A stretch of 64,000 bases of DNA from Eutrophovita sp913057845 (lineage in GTDB: Bacteria > Pseudomonadota > Gammaproteobacteria > Burkholderiales > Eutrophovitaceae), in NCBI GenBank assembly GCA_963925895.1, contig CAWUVH010000003.1, forward strand, positions 1 through 64,000, in the 5' to 3' direction. Both the position numbers and the translations under genes were made by a program. The notes beneath the pieces are model-generated. The model searched no databases. It was not told where the DNA came from and was given only the letters and a program-made list of their open reading frames with translations. Shown piece after piece: positions 1 to 8,414 of this stretch. Every line of letters starts with the position of its first letter. Positions within the stretch are counted from its first letter, which is position 1.

Positions 1-696
1 GGTTCATATCCTGCCTCGTGCGGCATAAAACAGCGCCAATATAACTTACTGTCTCCGTCGGCTTATTTTAAAAATGTATTCATGACCGAATGGGCGGCAC
101 TTGGGGGAACGCTAGACGGCCAGATCCTCGACAAAAAAACACCCGAATCAGCTCAAGAGTTCCTGAGCATAGAATCTGAGCCGCTGGCCTCGGCCCTTCG
201 CTTGACCAACAAGTGGAGCAGCAATGTGGCCGCCCGACATATTTTTCTAACGTTATCACTACAACCGAATAAGACCGCTGATATCACGGCATCTCGCTTA
301 AACATTAACGACTGGGCAAGACAACGCGGATTCAACACCAAAGGATTCTTTATTGACAACGGGTCTGGGTTATCTCGACACGGGCGAATCCCCGCCTCAT
401 TGATATCATCAATTTTGAATGCAGCATGGGTCGAAGCATCCATGCCTGAATTCGTCTCGTCTTTTTCTATTCCTGGCGTTGACGGCACACTTGAAACTCG
501 CTTTACCCATAGCCCAGTAAATGCCAAAGCCCATCTCAAAACAGGCTATCTAGAAAGCGTCCGTTCTATCGCTGGATATCTGCATTTATCTAACGGCCAT
601 ACACTTTCTATAGTTTTTATTATGAATGGTGACGCATTGACGAAAAACCCAGAGACACTCGAACATATTGTCGAATCTTTATACGAGACTCAATGA
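1..696 (+). CDS. dacB: D-alanyl-D-alanine carboxypeptidase/endopeptidase (PBP4 family), C-terminal part
   Basis: The reading frame is open from the first base, so the gene is cut by the window edge and its start is not visible; the ATG at 82 is internal. The visible 231 residues hold the C-terminal half of an S13-family penicillin-binding protein: an SxN-type motif (SSN, bases 217-225), a D-N-G-S-G-L-S-R stretch typical of PBP4 and the KTG motif (bases 538-546). Family members act in the periplasm, removing the terminal D-Ala of pentapeptides and cutting cross-links. The catalytic SxxK lies upstream of the window, so activity cannot be judged. The following glmU-glmS pair also serves cell-wall synthesis, but a 79-base gap separates them. 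Confidence 0.9.
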   Translation, partial: GSYPASCGIKQRQYNLLSPSAYFKNVFMTEWAALGGTLDGQILDKKTPESAQEFLSIESEPLASALRLTNKWSSNVAARHIFLTLSLQPNKTADITASRLNINDWARQRGFNTKGFFIDNGSGLSRHGRIPASLISSILNAAWVEASMPEFVSSFSIPGVDGTLETRFTHSPVNAKAHLKTGYLESVRSIAGYLHLSNGHTLSIVFIMNGDALTKNPETLEHIVESLYETQ

Positions 697-775
697 TTGC
701 CAAATCCAAGTCGATTGAACCCAACTCAAACCTCCTATGCCATAATCAACTGCACAAACCAACTAACATAGATCT

Positions 776-2143
776 ATGAAAAATATTGACGTTGTCATTC
801 TTGCTGCAGGCAAAGGCACTCGAATGAAGTCGACAAAACCGAAAGTAATGCACCGGCTCGCCGGCAAGCCACTTTTAGACCATGTCATCGAAGCGGCAAA
901 AAGCATAAACCCTACAGAAATCATCATTGTCGTGGGGCATGAGGAAGCCGCCATCCGTGAACATCATGCGCTGAGCCCTGTGACATTTGTGTCACAAAAA
1001 GAGCAACTCGGCACGGGACATGCCGTCGCACAAGCGGTCGACCACCTGACCTCCTCAAAAACGCTCATATTGCTGGGTGATGTGCCCTGCATTCGAGAAG
1101 AGTCAATCAAGCAGCTAGCTCAATCTGATGCAGACGTTGTCGTGCTGACACAAACAGTTAACGACCCCAGGGGCTATGGTCGCATCATCCGGAATGAGAA
1201 AGGACAACCCTCAAAAATCGTTGAAGAAAAAGACGCAAACCCGAACGAGAAATTGGTTAAAGAAGTCAATACTGGCATTTTTTGTGTCGACACGGCGCTG
1301 CTCAAAAAATTTCTGAGCACACTCAACAACAGTAATGCAAAAGGGGAATACTACCTAACAGACTTGATTGAGTTCGCCTCAAGTAAGGGCGCCTCTATAG
1401 AGACGGCATACCCCTCTTTGGCGTTCGAAGCCAGCGGCGTGAATAGCAAACGACAATTAGCTGAACTGGAACGACGCTACCAACTCGCGCTCGCTCATGA
1501 GCTCATGGACTCGGGGGTGACGATTTCAGATCCAAAACGCATTGACATACGCGGAACGCTCGCTTGTGATGCTGATGTGTCCATTGATGTCGGCTGCGTA
1601 TTTGAAGGCAAGGTGCGCCTAGGAAAGAATGTCACGATTGAAGCCAACGTAATCATTATAGACTCCGTTATTAAAGATGGCAGCACGATAAGGGCCTTTT
1701 CGCACATTGAAGGTGGATCAATTGGCAGCCAAAATGAGATTGGGCCGTATGCGAGAATTCGTCCCGGAACGGAGTCGCAAGCTCAGGTAAAAATTGGCAA
1801 CTTCGTAGAAGTGAAGGCGGCCACAATTGGCACAGGATCAAAAGCAAACCATCTGACATATATTGGTGACGCTAAAATTGGATCATCCGTTAACGTCGGC
1901 GCGGGAACCATCACGTGTAACTATGATGGGGCAAACAAACACCTTACTACCCTAGAAGATAACGTATTCATTGGCTCTGACACCCAACTCGTAGCCCCAG
2001 TCACCATCGGGGCTGGAAGTACCGTTGCTGCGGGCAGCACCATCACGAAAGACGTTCCACCAGGGGGCCTGGCATTATCTAGAACCAAACAAACGTTCAT
2101 TGCCGATTGGCAGCGACCAGTAAAAACAAAGGCAACAAAATAA
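776..2143 (+). CDS. glmU: Bifunctional GlmU: glucosamine-1-P acetyltransferase / GlcNAc-1-P uridyltransferase
   Basis: 455 residues, the normal family length. The N-terminal nucleotidyltransferase domain opens with LAAGKGTR (residues 9-16). From about residue 250 a left-handed beta-helix of hexapeptide repeats forms the acetyltransferase domain, with the NHLTYIGD active-site stretch and the GTITCNYDG segment near the end. It acetylates GlcN-1-P and then couples the product to UTP, giving UDP-GlcNAc for peptidoglycan and LPS in the cytoplasm. It sits 32 bases before glmS, which supplies the pathway, so the two are probably one operon. One small oddity is GDVPCI where many homologues have GDVPLT. 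Confidence 0.97.
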   Translation: MKNIDVVILAAGKGTRMKSTKPKVMHRLAGKPLLDHVIEAAKSINPTEIIIVVGHEEAAIREHHALSPVTFVSQKEQLGTGHAVAQAVDHLTSSKTLILLGDVPCIREESIKQLAQSDADVVVLTQTVNDPRGYGRIIRNEKGQPSKIVEEKDANPNEKLVKEVNTGIFCVDTALLKKFLSTLNNSNAKGEYYLTDLIEFASSKGASIETAYPSLAFEASGVNSKRQLAELERRYQLALAHELMDSGVTISDPKRIDIRGTLACDADVSIDVGCVFEGKVRLGKNVTIEANVIIIDSVIKDGSTIRAFSHIEGGSIGSQNEIGPYARIRPGTESQAQVKIGNFVEVKAATIGTGSKANHLTYIGDAKIGSSVNVGAGTITCNYDGANKHLTTLEDNVFIGSDTQLVAPVTIGAGSTVAAGSTITKDVPPGGLALSRTKQTFIADWQRPVKTKATK

Positions 2144-2175
2144 AAACCATCGTAACTTTAAGGTGAAACATCAGA

Positions 2176-4005
2176 ATGTGTGGAATCGTCGGCGCCGTCT
2201 CAACTAAAAACATAGTTCCCTTTTTAATTGACGGGCTACTGAAGCTCGAATACCGCGGTTACGACTCAGCGGGCCTCGCCGTGGTTAATGAAACACTTGA
2301 GCGCATTCGAAGCAATGGTCGCGTGAGTGAACTGTCCGACAAAGTGCACACGCTCAACATGCAGTCGACCCTGGGCATTGCCCACACCCGCTGGGCCACA
2401 CATGGTGCACCCCTTGAACGAAATGCACACCCACACATCAGTCGTGATGGCATCGCACTCGTGCACAACGGTATCATTGAAAATCATGAATCGCTCAAAC
2501 AATCGTTGATCAAAGAAGGCTATGAATTCACATCCGACACAGACAGTGAAGTCATCGCCCACCTCATACACAAATATATTGGCATCAAAACAGATCTACT
2601 TTCCGCGGTACGTTGCGCAGTGGGGGATCTAGTAGGCGCCTTCGCATTAGCAATCATTAACGAACGATCTAAAGACCGGATGATCCTCGCGCGACGAGGA
2701 GCTCCATTATTAGTTGGCCTGGGTGATCGCGAATTTTACTGCGCGAGTGATGCTTCTGCACTCTTACAACGCACCAAAAAAATGATCTTCATGGAAGACG
2801 GTGACCTTGCAGAAATTACCATCAATGGCCCAACGTTTTTCGATGCAGCAGGATTAGTCGTGGAACGAACGGTTTACGAAAGTAACCTTTCTTCTGAGCA
2901 GGTCGAATTAGGTCAGTTCAAGCATTACATGCAAAAAGAAATTTTTGAACAGCCGGGTGCGTTAGCAGCCACTTTAGAAATGGTAACGGGTTCCAGCGCG
3001 ATTGTGCCTGAACTCTTTGGCGCCGAGGCTTCTTCCATCCTAAACGCCATTGACTCCGTGACAATTATTGCTTGCGGCACGAGCTACCACTCAGGATTAA
3101 CGGCAAAATATTGGCTGGAGGAACTTGCAGAACTCCCAGTATTTGTAGAAATCGCATCCGAATATCGGTATCGAAAACCCGTCGCCAATCCAAATACACT
3201 GATCGTCGTTATCTCTCAGTCAGGCGAAACAGCAGACACAATCGCAGCACTCGAATATGCCAAGAGTCTTGGTCAAGATAAAACTTTAAGCATCTGCAAC
3301 GTGCCAGAGTCTTCAATAATTCGAGGTACAAAACTCAAATTCTTAACACGAGCTGGTCCAGAAATCGGCGTCGCATCAACTAAAGCGTTCACAACACAAC
3401 TAGCCTCCCTTTACTTATTAACACTCGTGATTGCGAAACTCAAAGGAAGGTTAAGTGCGGATTTAGAATACAAGCTTCTAACTGGACTGCGACACTTACC
3501 CACTGCCTTAAACCTCGCACTCGAAATGGAACCCCAAATCATTAAATGGGCGGTGGATATTGCCACCAAGCATAACGCCCTATTTTTAGGTCGAGGGATT
3601 CACTATCCGATTGCGCTTGAAGGCGCGCTCAAATTGAAAGAAATTTCTTATATTCATGCTGAAGGTTATCCCGCTGGTGAATTAAAACACGGACCCCTAG
3701 CGCTCATTGATCATGACACACCTGTAGTAGCGGTTGCGCCTAACGACGCATTGCTCGAAAAATTAAAATCAAATTTATCAGAGGTACGGGCTCGCGGAGG
3801 CGAACTCTATGTGTTTGCCGATGCTGACTCAAATCTTGACGAATCAGAAGGATTACACATCATTAAAATGACAGAACACCTTGGTCATCTGAGCCCCATT
3901 CTTCATTCCATCCCACTACAATTGCTCGCCTATCATGTTGCGCTGGCAAAAGGAACGGATGTAGATAAACCTAGAAACCTAGCCAAATCTGTCACAGTGG
4001 AATGA
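2176..4005 (+). CDS. glmS: Glutamine-fructose-6-phosphate aminotransferase (isomerizing)
   Basis: 609 residues. The protein begins MCGIVGA, so Cys2 becomes the N-terminal nucleophile of the class II glutamine amidotransferase domain after Met removal. This start is therefore fixed; AAGGTG lies upstream as a ribosome site. The second half carries two SIS sugar-isomerase domains (CGTSYHSG, then SQSGETADT), and the end KPRNLAKSVTVE is the usual GlmS C-terminus. It makes glucosamine-6-phosphate from fructose-6-phosphate and glutamine, the committed step to UDP-GlcNAc. It follows glmU closely. No glmS ribozyme-like sequence fits the short gap upstream. Confidence 0.97.
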   Translation: MCGIVGAVSTKNIVPFLIDGLLKLEYRGYDSAGLAVVNETLERIRSNGRVSELSDKVHTLNMQSTLGIAHTRWATHGAPLERNAHPHISRDGIALVHNGIIENHESLKQSLIKEGYEFTSDTDSEVIAHLIHKYIGIKTDLLSAVRCAVGDLVGAFALAIINERSKDRMILARRGAPLLVGLGDREFYCASDASALLQRTKKMIFMEDGDLAEITINGPTFFDAAGLVVERTVYESNLSSEQVELGQFKHYMQKEIFEQPGALAATLEMVTGSSAIVPELFGAEASSILNAIDSVTIIACGTSYHSGLTAKYWLEELAELPVFVEIASEYRYRKPVANPNTLIVVISQSGETADTIAALEYAKSLGQDKTLSICNVPESSIIRGTKLKFLTRAGPEIGVASTKAFTTQLASLYLLTLVIAKLKGRLSADLEYKLLTGLRHLPTALNLALEMEPQIIKWAVDIATKHNALFLGRGIHYPIALEGALKLKEISYIHAEGYPAGELKHGPLALIDHDTPVVAVAPNDALLEKLKSNLSEVRARGGELYVFADADSNLDESEGLHIIKMTEHLGHLSPILHSIPLQLLAYHVALAKGTDVDKPRNLAKSVTVE

Positions 4006-4031
4006 GTTATTTCAACAGTCAGGTGTAAATT

Positions 4032-4337
4032 ATGATTATTGTGATTGTTACTTTTAAAATATCTCCAGAGGTTACCGAATCAATCCTAAAGGAAAAGTTT
4101 CTAGCGTCAGCAGCAATCTATAAAGATACACCTGGCTTAATTCGCAAGAATTACCTCTCCGATATAAAAAATAATACTGGGGGTGGCGTTTATTGCTTTG
4201 ACACTCTGGCGAATGCAGAAAGTTGGTTTGATGAAAAACGGATCAAATGGCTTACAGAAAGATATTCAAAACCAGAGATTAGCTTTTACGACAATCCTGT
4301 TATTGTTGATAACCTTACGGGCGATATAATTGCTTAG
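4032..4337 (+). CDS. YdhR-like small monooxygenase-fold protein (dimeric alpha-beta barrel)
   Basis: 101 residues with AGGTG seven bases before the ATG. The pattern PGLIRKNYL followed by GGVYCFDTLANAESWF, then a conserved hydrophobic C-terminal strand, resembles YdhR and related antibiotic-biosynthesis-monooxygenase-like (ABM/EthD) folds, which are small dimeric barrels. The physiological substrate of such proteins is mostly unknown. It lies 26 bases after glmS and could be cotranscribed, but nothing ties it functionally to amino-sugar synthesis. No signal peptide or membrane segment is seen. The family call is from remembered motif similarity; a role is not assigned. Confidence 0.6.
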   Translation: MIIVIVTFKISPEVTESILKEKFLASAAIYKDTPGLIRKNYLSDIKNNTGGGVYCFDTLANAESWFDEKRIKWLTERYSKPEISFYDNPVIVDNLTGDIIA

Positions 4338-4386
4338 CAGTAACAAAATAAAATCGAACGGCTAACCAACTTGATCAAAATTTAAA

Positions 4387-4764
4387 ATGAAAAAAATACT
4401 TGTCCTATCACTAAGTTTTTTCCTGATAACCCCAATGATTTCGCTCGCGGAATGGGTACAAATTAACAAAGGTGAGATTTTTCATACCTACACAGATCTC
4501 AAATCGCTTAATGTTCAGCCAGATGGCACCTATGCGTGGGCACTTTACGATTTTATTGAATTACAACCCGAGGGATATCGGTCCGCAAAAGTCCTTTTTC
4601 AAATAGATTGCGAACAAATAAAATACAAAATGCTTTCCGTCAATACTTTTGGAGGGGCAATGGGAGAGGGAGATGCTGGCATGCCTAAAAGATCAGACCG
4701 TTGGGACAATGCCACACCAAACTCACTTGGCTTTCATGTCGTTGACTACATTTGCACTCAGTAA
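4387..4764 (+). CDS. Exported protein resembling the surface-adhesin E domain
   Basis: 125 residues. The N-terminus is a clear signal peptide (two Lys, hydrophobic core to about residue 18, cleavage after SLA before EW). The mature part runs W-V-Q-I..., a Y-T-D-L-K segment, a central W-A-L-Y-D-F strand, a Cys in QIDCEQIKYK and a final VDYICTQ, so two mature cysteines could form a disulfide. This matches the layout of the small beta-rich 'surface-adhesin protein E' domain common in Beta- and Gammaproteobacteria. The name does not prove adhesion. It ends two bases before the convergent gene at 4767. Confidence 0.6.
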   Translation: MKKILVLSLSFFLITPMISLAEWVQINKGEIFHTYTDLKSLNVQPDGTYAWALYDFIELQPEGYRSAKVLFQIDCEQIKYKMLSVNTFGGAMGEGDAGMPKRSDRWDNATPNSLGFHVVDYICTQ

Positions 4765-4766
4765 GT

Positions 4767-4964
4767 CTAGTGTCGCGTTAATTCCTGCCACGCCAGAAAT
4801 ACAACAAAGAGCACTGCGGCACCAATGACCATATAACTGATCAACTGAATGACGGTGACGCCAATTGATGCCACACGACTAAGCGGCTCTCTCCGCCCCC
4901 TGAATACTTGGATCAGCAACCAGCCAACCACAAGCCCTCCCATCGCCAATAGGAGTATTCTCAT
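4767..4964 (-). CDS. Small membrane protein with two predicted helices
   Basis: 65 residues, not recognised. One hydrophobic helix spans residues 2-20, followed by a basic loop (RGRREPLSR), and a second runs from about residue 33 to 58. This suggests an inner-membrane hairpin with the basic loop inside, so both ends would face the periplasm. The ATG at 4964 lacks a good ribosome site; an internal Met at residue 8 is an alternative start. It could be a stand-alone protein or part of the neighbouring methyltransferase transcript (60-base gap). No function is proposed. Confidence 0.5.
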   Translation of the reverse strand: MRILLLAMGGLVVGWLLIQVFRGRREPLSRVASIGVTVIQLISYMVIGAAVLFVVFLAWQELTRH

Positions 4965-5024
4965 GAGGGAAGTGCGTCGTTAACGTTATTCATAATTGTT
5001 GACAATGAGTTTATATAAAAGTGC

Positions 5025-5804
5025 TTATGGCACCATTGAGTGAGTGGGCTCATAAACCGCCCCTTTATCAAAAACCGCAATTGAGTCATGGATATGCACA
5101 CCAGAGCACATATCTTTAAGCGTCGGATGTTTTAATCGATTGAAATGCCACCAGTGGTGCATATCATTAATCAAATCCGAGGAAAACCCAAAGAAGTTGG
5201 ACTGGCGCCCGTAACCTCCGCCATAACCTCTCCAGAAAGAAGTATGGAGATCCTCAACCATATACACCCCGCCTCGATTCATCCGGGGAAATAAATACTT
5301 AAACGATTTAATTTGGTGTTTAGCCTGGTGACTGCCATCATCCAAAATGACATCAATCCCTCCCATTTCATCCACCACCTGCCGTAAAAACTCAGGATCG
5401 TCTTGGGAGCCAATTCGTACTTGAGCGGACAAGCCATTGAGCTTCGCACACTCAGAGTCGCTGTCTATTCCATAAATAATGGCATTTTCTCCAAAATATT
5501 TACGCCACATCTGCAAGCTGCCCCCCCTAAATACTCCAATCTCTAGAAATCTAACTGGAGAAGCACGAAAACGAGAAAAATACTGGGCATACAACGGAAT
5601 ATAGTGATGCCACTTATGAACTGGCCTCTCTTCATTACCCACAAATAACTCGAGTAACGCCTCATCAAAGTTATATTTAGATTTTATGTCTTCATGAATA
5701 CTGGAATCCGCATCGAACACCATGCCTCCAATGTCCTTGCTAGCATCCCGCCAACGTAGGACAGAGTTAGGTAGGAGCCGGCTAAGCGCCGATTTAAATT
5801 TCAT
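5025..5804 (-). CDS. Class I SAM-dependent methyltransferase (MycE/cephalosporin-hydroxylase-like family)
   Basis: About 259 residues from the ATG at 5804; a TTG at 5819 in the same frame would add five residues. The Rossmann motif is FLEIGVFRGGS, the acidic ribose-binding strand IYGIDSD, then IDVILDDGSH and GGVYMVEDLHTSFW, which is the arrangement in MycE-like sugar O-methyltransferases and the related 'cephalosporin hydroxylase' family. The acidic residues of the DDGSH/EDLH segments would bind a metal in that family. The true acceptor is unknown; polysaccharide or a secondary metabolite sugar is possible. It stands alone between small uncharacterised genes, with a 132-base gap to the divergent HELVH gene. 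Confidence 0.7.
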   Translation of the reverse strand: MKFKSALSRLLPNSVLRWRDASKDIGGMVFDADSSIHEDIKSKYNFDEALLELFVGNEERPVHKWHHYIPLYAQYFSRFRASPVRFLEIGVFRGGSLQMWRKYFGENAIIYGIDSDSECAKLNGLSAQVRIGSQDDPEFLRQVVDEMGGIDVILDDGSHQAKHQIKSFKYLFPRMNRGGVYMVEDLHTSFWRGYGGGYGRQSNFFGFSSDLINDMHHWWHFNRLKHPTLKDMCSGVHIHDSIAVFDKGAVYEPTHSMVP

Positions 5805-5936
5805 AAGCAATCTCGCCAATCAAAGGCTAATGCCTGCTGTTCCTATAAATTCTGAACAAATCGGGCATATAACTTTATGAGAACTTTTAAGTAAATAAGG
5901 TATCGTAAAGATACTAACATCTACAGACCTATATAA

Positions 5937-6440
5937 ATGAAAAGTCACCATCTCCTCCCAACCTTATTTTTTGTTTGGGTCTCAAGCATCTCCGCCACTT
6001 GGACGACAGCCAATGCGAGCGAACATTTAGATGACAAGCATATAAAGCAATTACTCCTGCGCATTTACGATAAAACGGGCATGAGTACGCCTGATGTAAA
6101 AAGCCCTCATTTTCCAAAATTTTTATTTGTCACTCAACAGTTTATCAATGGGATAGTTTGCAAAAATAGAAACTGTAACGCTCAGGCCGCTACCAAAGAT
6201 ACGACCATATTTTTGGTGAACGGCTTAGATGTAAACACGGTCGAGGGTGAGAGTATTCTCTATCACGAGCTGGTGCATGTTCTACAATTTCACAACTTTG
6301 GTAAGAACCCGAACTGTAAGAGCTGGATCAAACGAGAAGTGCAGGCCTACCAATTGCAGGATGAGTTCGTGAGCGATAACGGCTTAGATATGCCTTGGCT
6401 CAGGAGCGTCACCCACTACTTGACTCAAATGTGCCCATAG
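5937..6440 (+). CDS. Exported HELVH protein, putative gluzincin-like zinc peptidase
   Basis: 167 residues. The N-terminus looks like a signal peptide, with likely cleavage near residue 27 (ANA). The motif HELVH is at residues 110-114 (bases 6264-6278), inside ILYHELVHVLQF, and Glu134 in KREVQAY lies 24 residues after the first His, the place and context of a third zinc ligand in gluzincins. Cysteines 75, 80, 127 and 166 may pair in the periplasm. This supports a small secreted metallopeptidase fold, but proteolysis is not shown. No strong ribosome site precedes the ATG. The gene is followed after 89 bases by the TPR gene. Confidence 0.6.
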   Translation: MKSHHLLPTLFFVWVSSISATWTTANASEHLDDKHIKQLLLRIYDKTGMSTPDVKSPHFPKFLFVTQQFINGIVCKNRNCNAQAATKDTTIFLVNGLDVNTVEGESILYHELVHVLQFHNFGKNPNCKSWIKREVQAYQLQDEFVSDNGLDMPWLRSVTHYLTQMCP

Positions 6441-6529
6441 TAAGTAGCGTCAATTCACACCAAGCTGTGCCTGTGAGTTCGTTTTCGAACTAAAATATGG
6501 CATCTTCCTTTTTTCAAGAGGCGAATCTC

Positions 6530-6985
6530 ATGACGGTCAAATTCCTAATACAACTCATTGCTATAGCCAGCATGAGTTGTACATTGAGCTATGCCAATCT
6601 CGGAGAGGTAGATGATACCGATCTAGAGAATCCAATGATTGAAAAAGGCAAAGCGGCGCTTCAACAAGAAGATTGGTCCACTGCGATTGCTGCGTTCGAA
6701 CAAGCTCTTGAAAATCTATCTGGCAGCGCAGACCTACAAAACTTCTTGGGTTACGCCTATCGCAAGTCTGGAGACCTAGGCAAAGCACTCGAGCACTACA
6801 AGATAGCGCTCGAAATCAACCCTAATCACAAGGGCGCCCTAGAATACCTGGGCGAAGCCTACATCACCTTAGGTGACTTAAAAAGCGCAAAAATCCAACT
6901 AGAGCAGCTAAAGCATCTTTGCTCTCCCATACCCTGTGAAGAACTCAAAGCATTGCAGCAAGCCATTACTCATGCCGCTCAATAA
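6530..6985 (+). CDS. Exported tetratricopeptide-repeat protein
   Basis: About 151 residues from the ATG at 6530. The same frame opens at an ATG at 6497, but AAGAGG lies just before 6530 and only this start puts the hydrophobic signal peptide (FLIQLIAIASM...) at the N-terminus. The mature protein has two to three TPR units, with the clear repeats LQNFLGYAYRKSGDLGKALEHY and ALEYLGEAYITLGDLKSAK. It ends in a two-cysteine segment, LCSPIPCEELKAL, that recalls the LC..GCEE..L tail I know from other small exported TPR proteins. TPRs bind partner proteins; the partner here is unknown. The HAD gene follows after 14 bases. Confidence 0.75.
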   Translation: MTVKFLIQLIAIASMSCTLSYANLGEVDDTDLENPMIEKGKAALQQEDWSTAIAAFEQALENLSGSADLQNFLGYAYRKSGDLGKALEHYKIALEINPNHKGALEYLGEAYITLGDLKSAKIQLEQLKHLCSPIPCEELKALQQAITHAAQ

Positions 6986-6999
6986 CGAGAATAAATAAT

Positions 7000-7632
7000 A
7001 TGGTAGAAGCAATCCTATTCGACTTTGGTGGGGTCATTACTGAAAGTCCTTTTGAAGCATTCAATGCCTTTGAGCATGAGCGCGGCTTACCCATAAACTT
7101 TATCCGGGATCTGAATAGTAGCAGCCACGACTTGAATGCTTGGGCGCAACTTGAACGAGGAGAAATTTCTCCTGACGAATTTGATGAATCATTTCGCCAA
7201 GAGGCGATCAGCAGAGGTCACGACATCGGTGGCTTAGAAATTCTTAAGTTAGTGTTTACGCCCCTTCGGCCCGATATGATTTCGCTCGTCCAGCGGTGCA
7301 AAGCACAATATCAGGTAGCCTGCTTAACCAATAATTTCCCAAGGACGCCAACGCTAAACAACTTAATCGGAAAGGATCGATTAGATGCTTGGCAAACAGT
7401 ATTAAAAGAATTTCCCTATGTCATAGAGTCGGCACAAATTGGTTATCGCAAGCCTGAGGAGCAATTTTTCCAAATCGCCTGCGAAGTGATTGGCATTAAA
7501 CCAGAACATGCGGTTTTTCTTGATGATATTGGTAGCAATTTAAAACCTGCACGAATCATGGGGATGACCACCATTAAAGTGACTAACGCAGCGCAAGCAA
7601 TAGGAGCGCTCGACTCCATTCTCAAGACATAG
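7000..7632 (+). CDS. HAD-superfamily hydrolase (subclass IA, epoxide-hydrolase-N-like phosphatase)
   Basis: 210 residues. Motif I is LFDFGGVIT (residues 6-14) with the nucleophilic Asp8, motif II CLTNNFP, motif III around GYRKPEEQFF, and motif IV FLDDIGSN. The usual second Asp of the DxD motif is a Gly, as in the FDxGGV subgroup that includes ACAD10- and soluble-epoxide-hydrolase-like phosphatase domains. The family dephosphorylates small molecules, so a phosphatase role is likely but the substrate is not. It is 14 bases after the TPR gene and ends 23 bases from the convergent SDR. Confidence 0.8.
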   Translation: MVEAILFDFGGVITESPFEAFNAFEHERGLPINFIRDLNSSSHDLNAWAQLERGEISPDEFDESFRQEAISRGHDIGGLEILKLVFTPLRPDMISLVQRCKAQYQVACLTNNFPRTPTLNNLIGKDRLDAWQTVLKEFPYVIESAQIGYRKPEEQFFQIACEVIGIKPEHAVFLDDIGSNLKPARIMGMTTIKVTNAAQAIGALDSILKT

Positions 7633-7655
7633 ACAGGTCTAAAAATTACCTCTAC

Positions 7656-8414
7656 TCACAAAGATCGCGGCTTTCTGGGTGCTCGTTTAAAGAGCTGGTC
7701 ATAAACCAATCGTGGTAAAAGTCGTAAAAAACACGCCACAATACGCATTTGCCAAGGCATCACATGAAAACGCTTTTGTTTATCAATTGCTTTTTTAATT
7801 GAGCGAGCCGCGGCTCCGGCGTCCATCAAAAAGGGCATGTAGAAGGGATTAACATCCGTCATTGCTGTTTTAATATACCCAGGACATACAGTCAAAACCC
7901 TGACGCCACTTGACGATAACTCTACACGCAAGCTCTCCAAGTAAGCTGTTGCTGCGGCTTTTGAAGCCGAATAAGCTCCAGATCCCGGAATGCCCCGGAA
8001 CCCAGCAATGCTCGATATACCGACCAAGGTACCCGAGCCCCGCCTCTCCATCGCATCAATGAAAGGTTGGAAGGTATTCACTATTCCTAAAACGTTCGTG
8101 CGCATAATGCGCTCGAACACCTCTTGGTCAGCAGCAAAATTAGTCATCGTGCCTGCAGAGATTCCTGCATTTGCTATGACAACATCAGGCACCCCAACGG
8201 ATCGTATAAACTCCTCTGCAGCAGCTCGCATTGCCAGAGGATCACCCACGTCAGCACTAAAACTACACACCGTCCCTGGAAGATCATTAGCCAACAAATC
8301 CAGCCGCTCTAAACGTCTTGAGAGAAGGCCTAATGCCACACCTTCATTGGAAAGTTCTCTCGCTAAAGCCTCACCCAAACCACTAGAAGCCCCTGTAATG
8401 AAAATAGTTTTCAT
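7656..8414 (-). CDS. Short-chain dehydrogenase/reductase
   Basis: 252 residues of a classical SDR. TGASSGLGEALA near the N-terminus is the TGxxxGxG NAD(P) site, NAG follows in VIANAGIS, the catalytic Ser sits in VGISSIAG and the YxxxK motif in YSASKAA. The C-terminus is basic (KRAPRKPRSL) after a hydrophobic stretch. The start ATG overlaps the stop of the upstream DsbA-like gene by four bases (ATGA), so translation is probably coupled. The substrate cannot be told from sequence; proximity to Dsb genes does not suggest one. Confidence 0.85.
   Translation of the reverse strand: MKTIFITGASSGLGEALARELSNEGVALGLLSRRLERLDLLANDLPGTVCSFSADVGDPLAMRAAAEEFIRSVGVPDVVIANAGISAGTMTNFAADQEVFERIMRTNVLGIVNTFQPFIDAMERRGSGTLVGISSIAGFRGIPGSGAYSASKAAATAYLESLRVELSSSGVRVLTVCPGYIKTAMTDVNPFYMPFLMDAGAAARSIKKAIDKQKRFHVMPWQMRIVACFLRLLPRLVYDQLFKRAPRKPRSL

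Noticed and set aside
6476..6491. Hairpin AGTTCG-TTTT-CGAACT after the HELVH gene
   Set aside because: No T-run follows and the stem is only six pairs, so it is not called a terminator.
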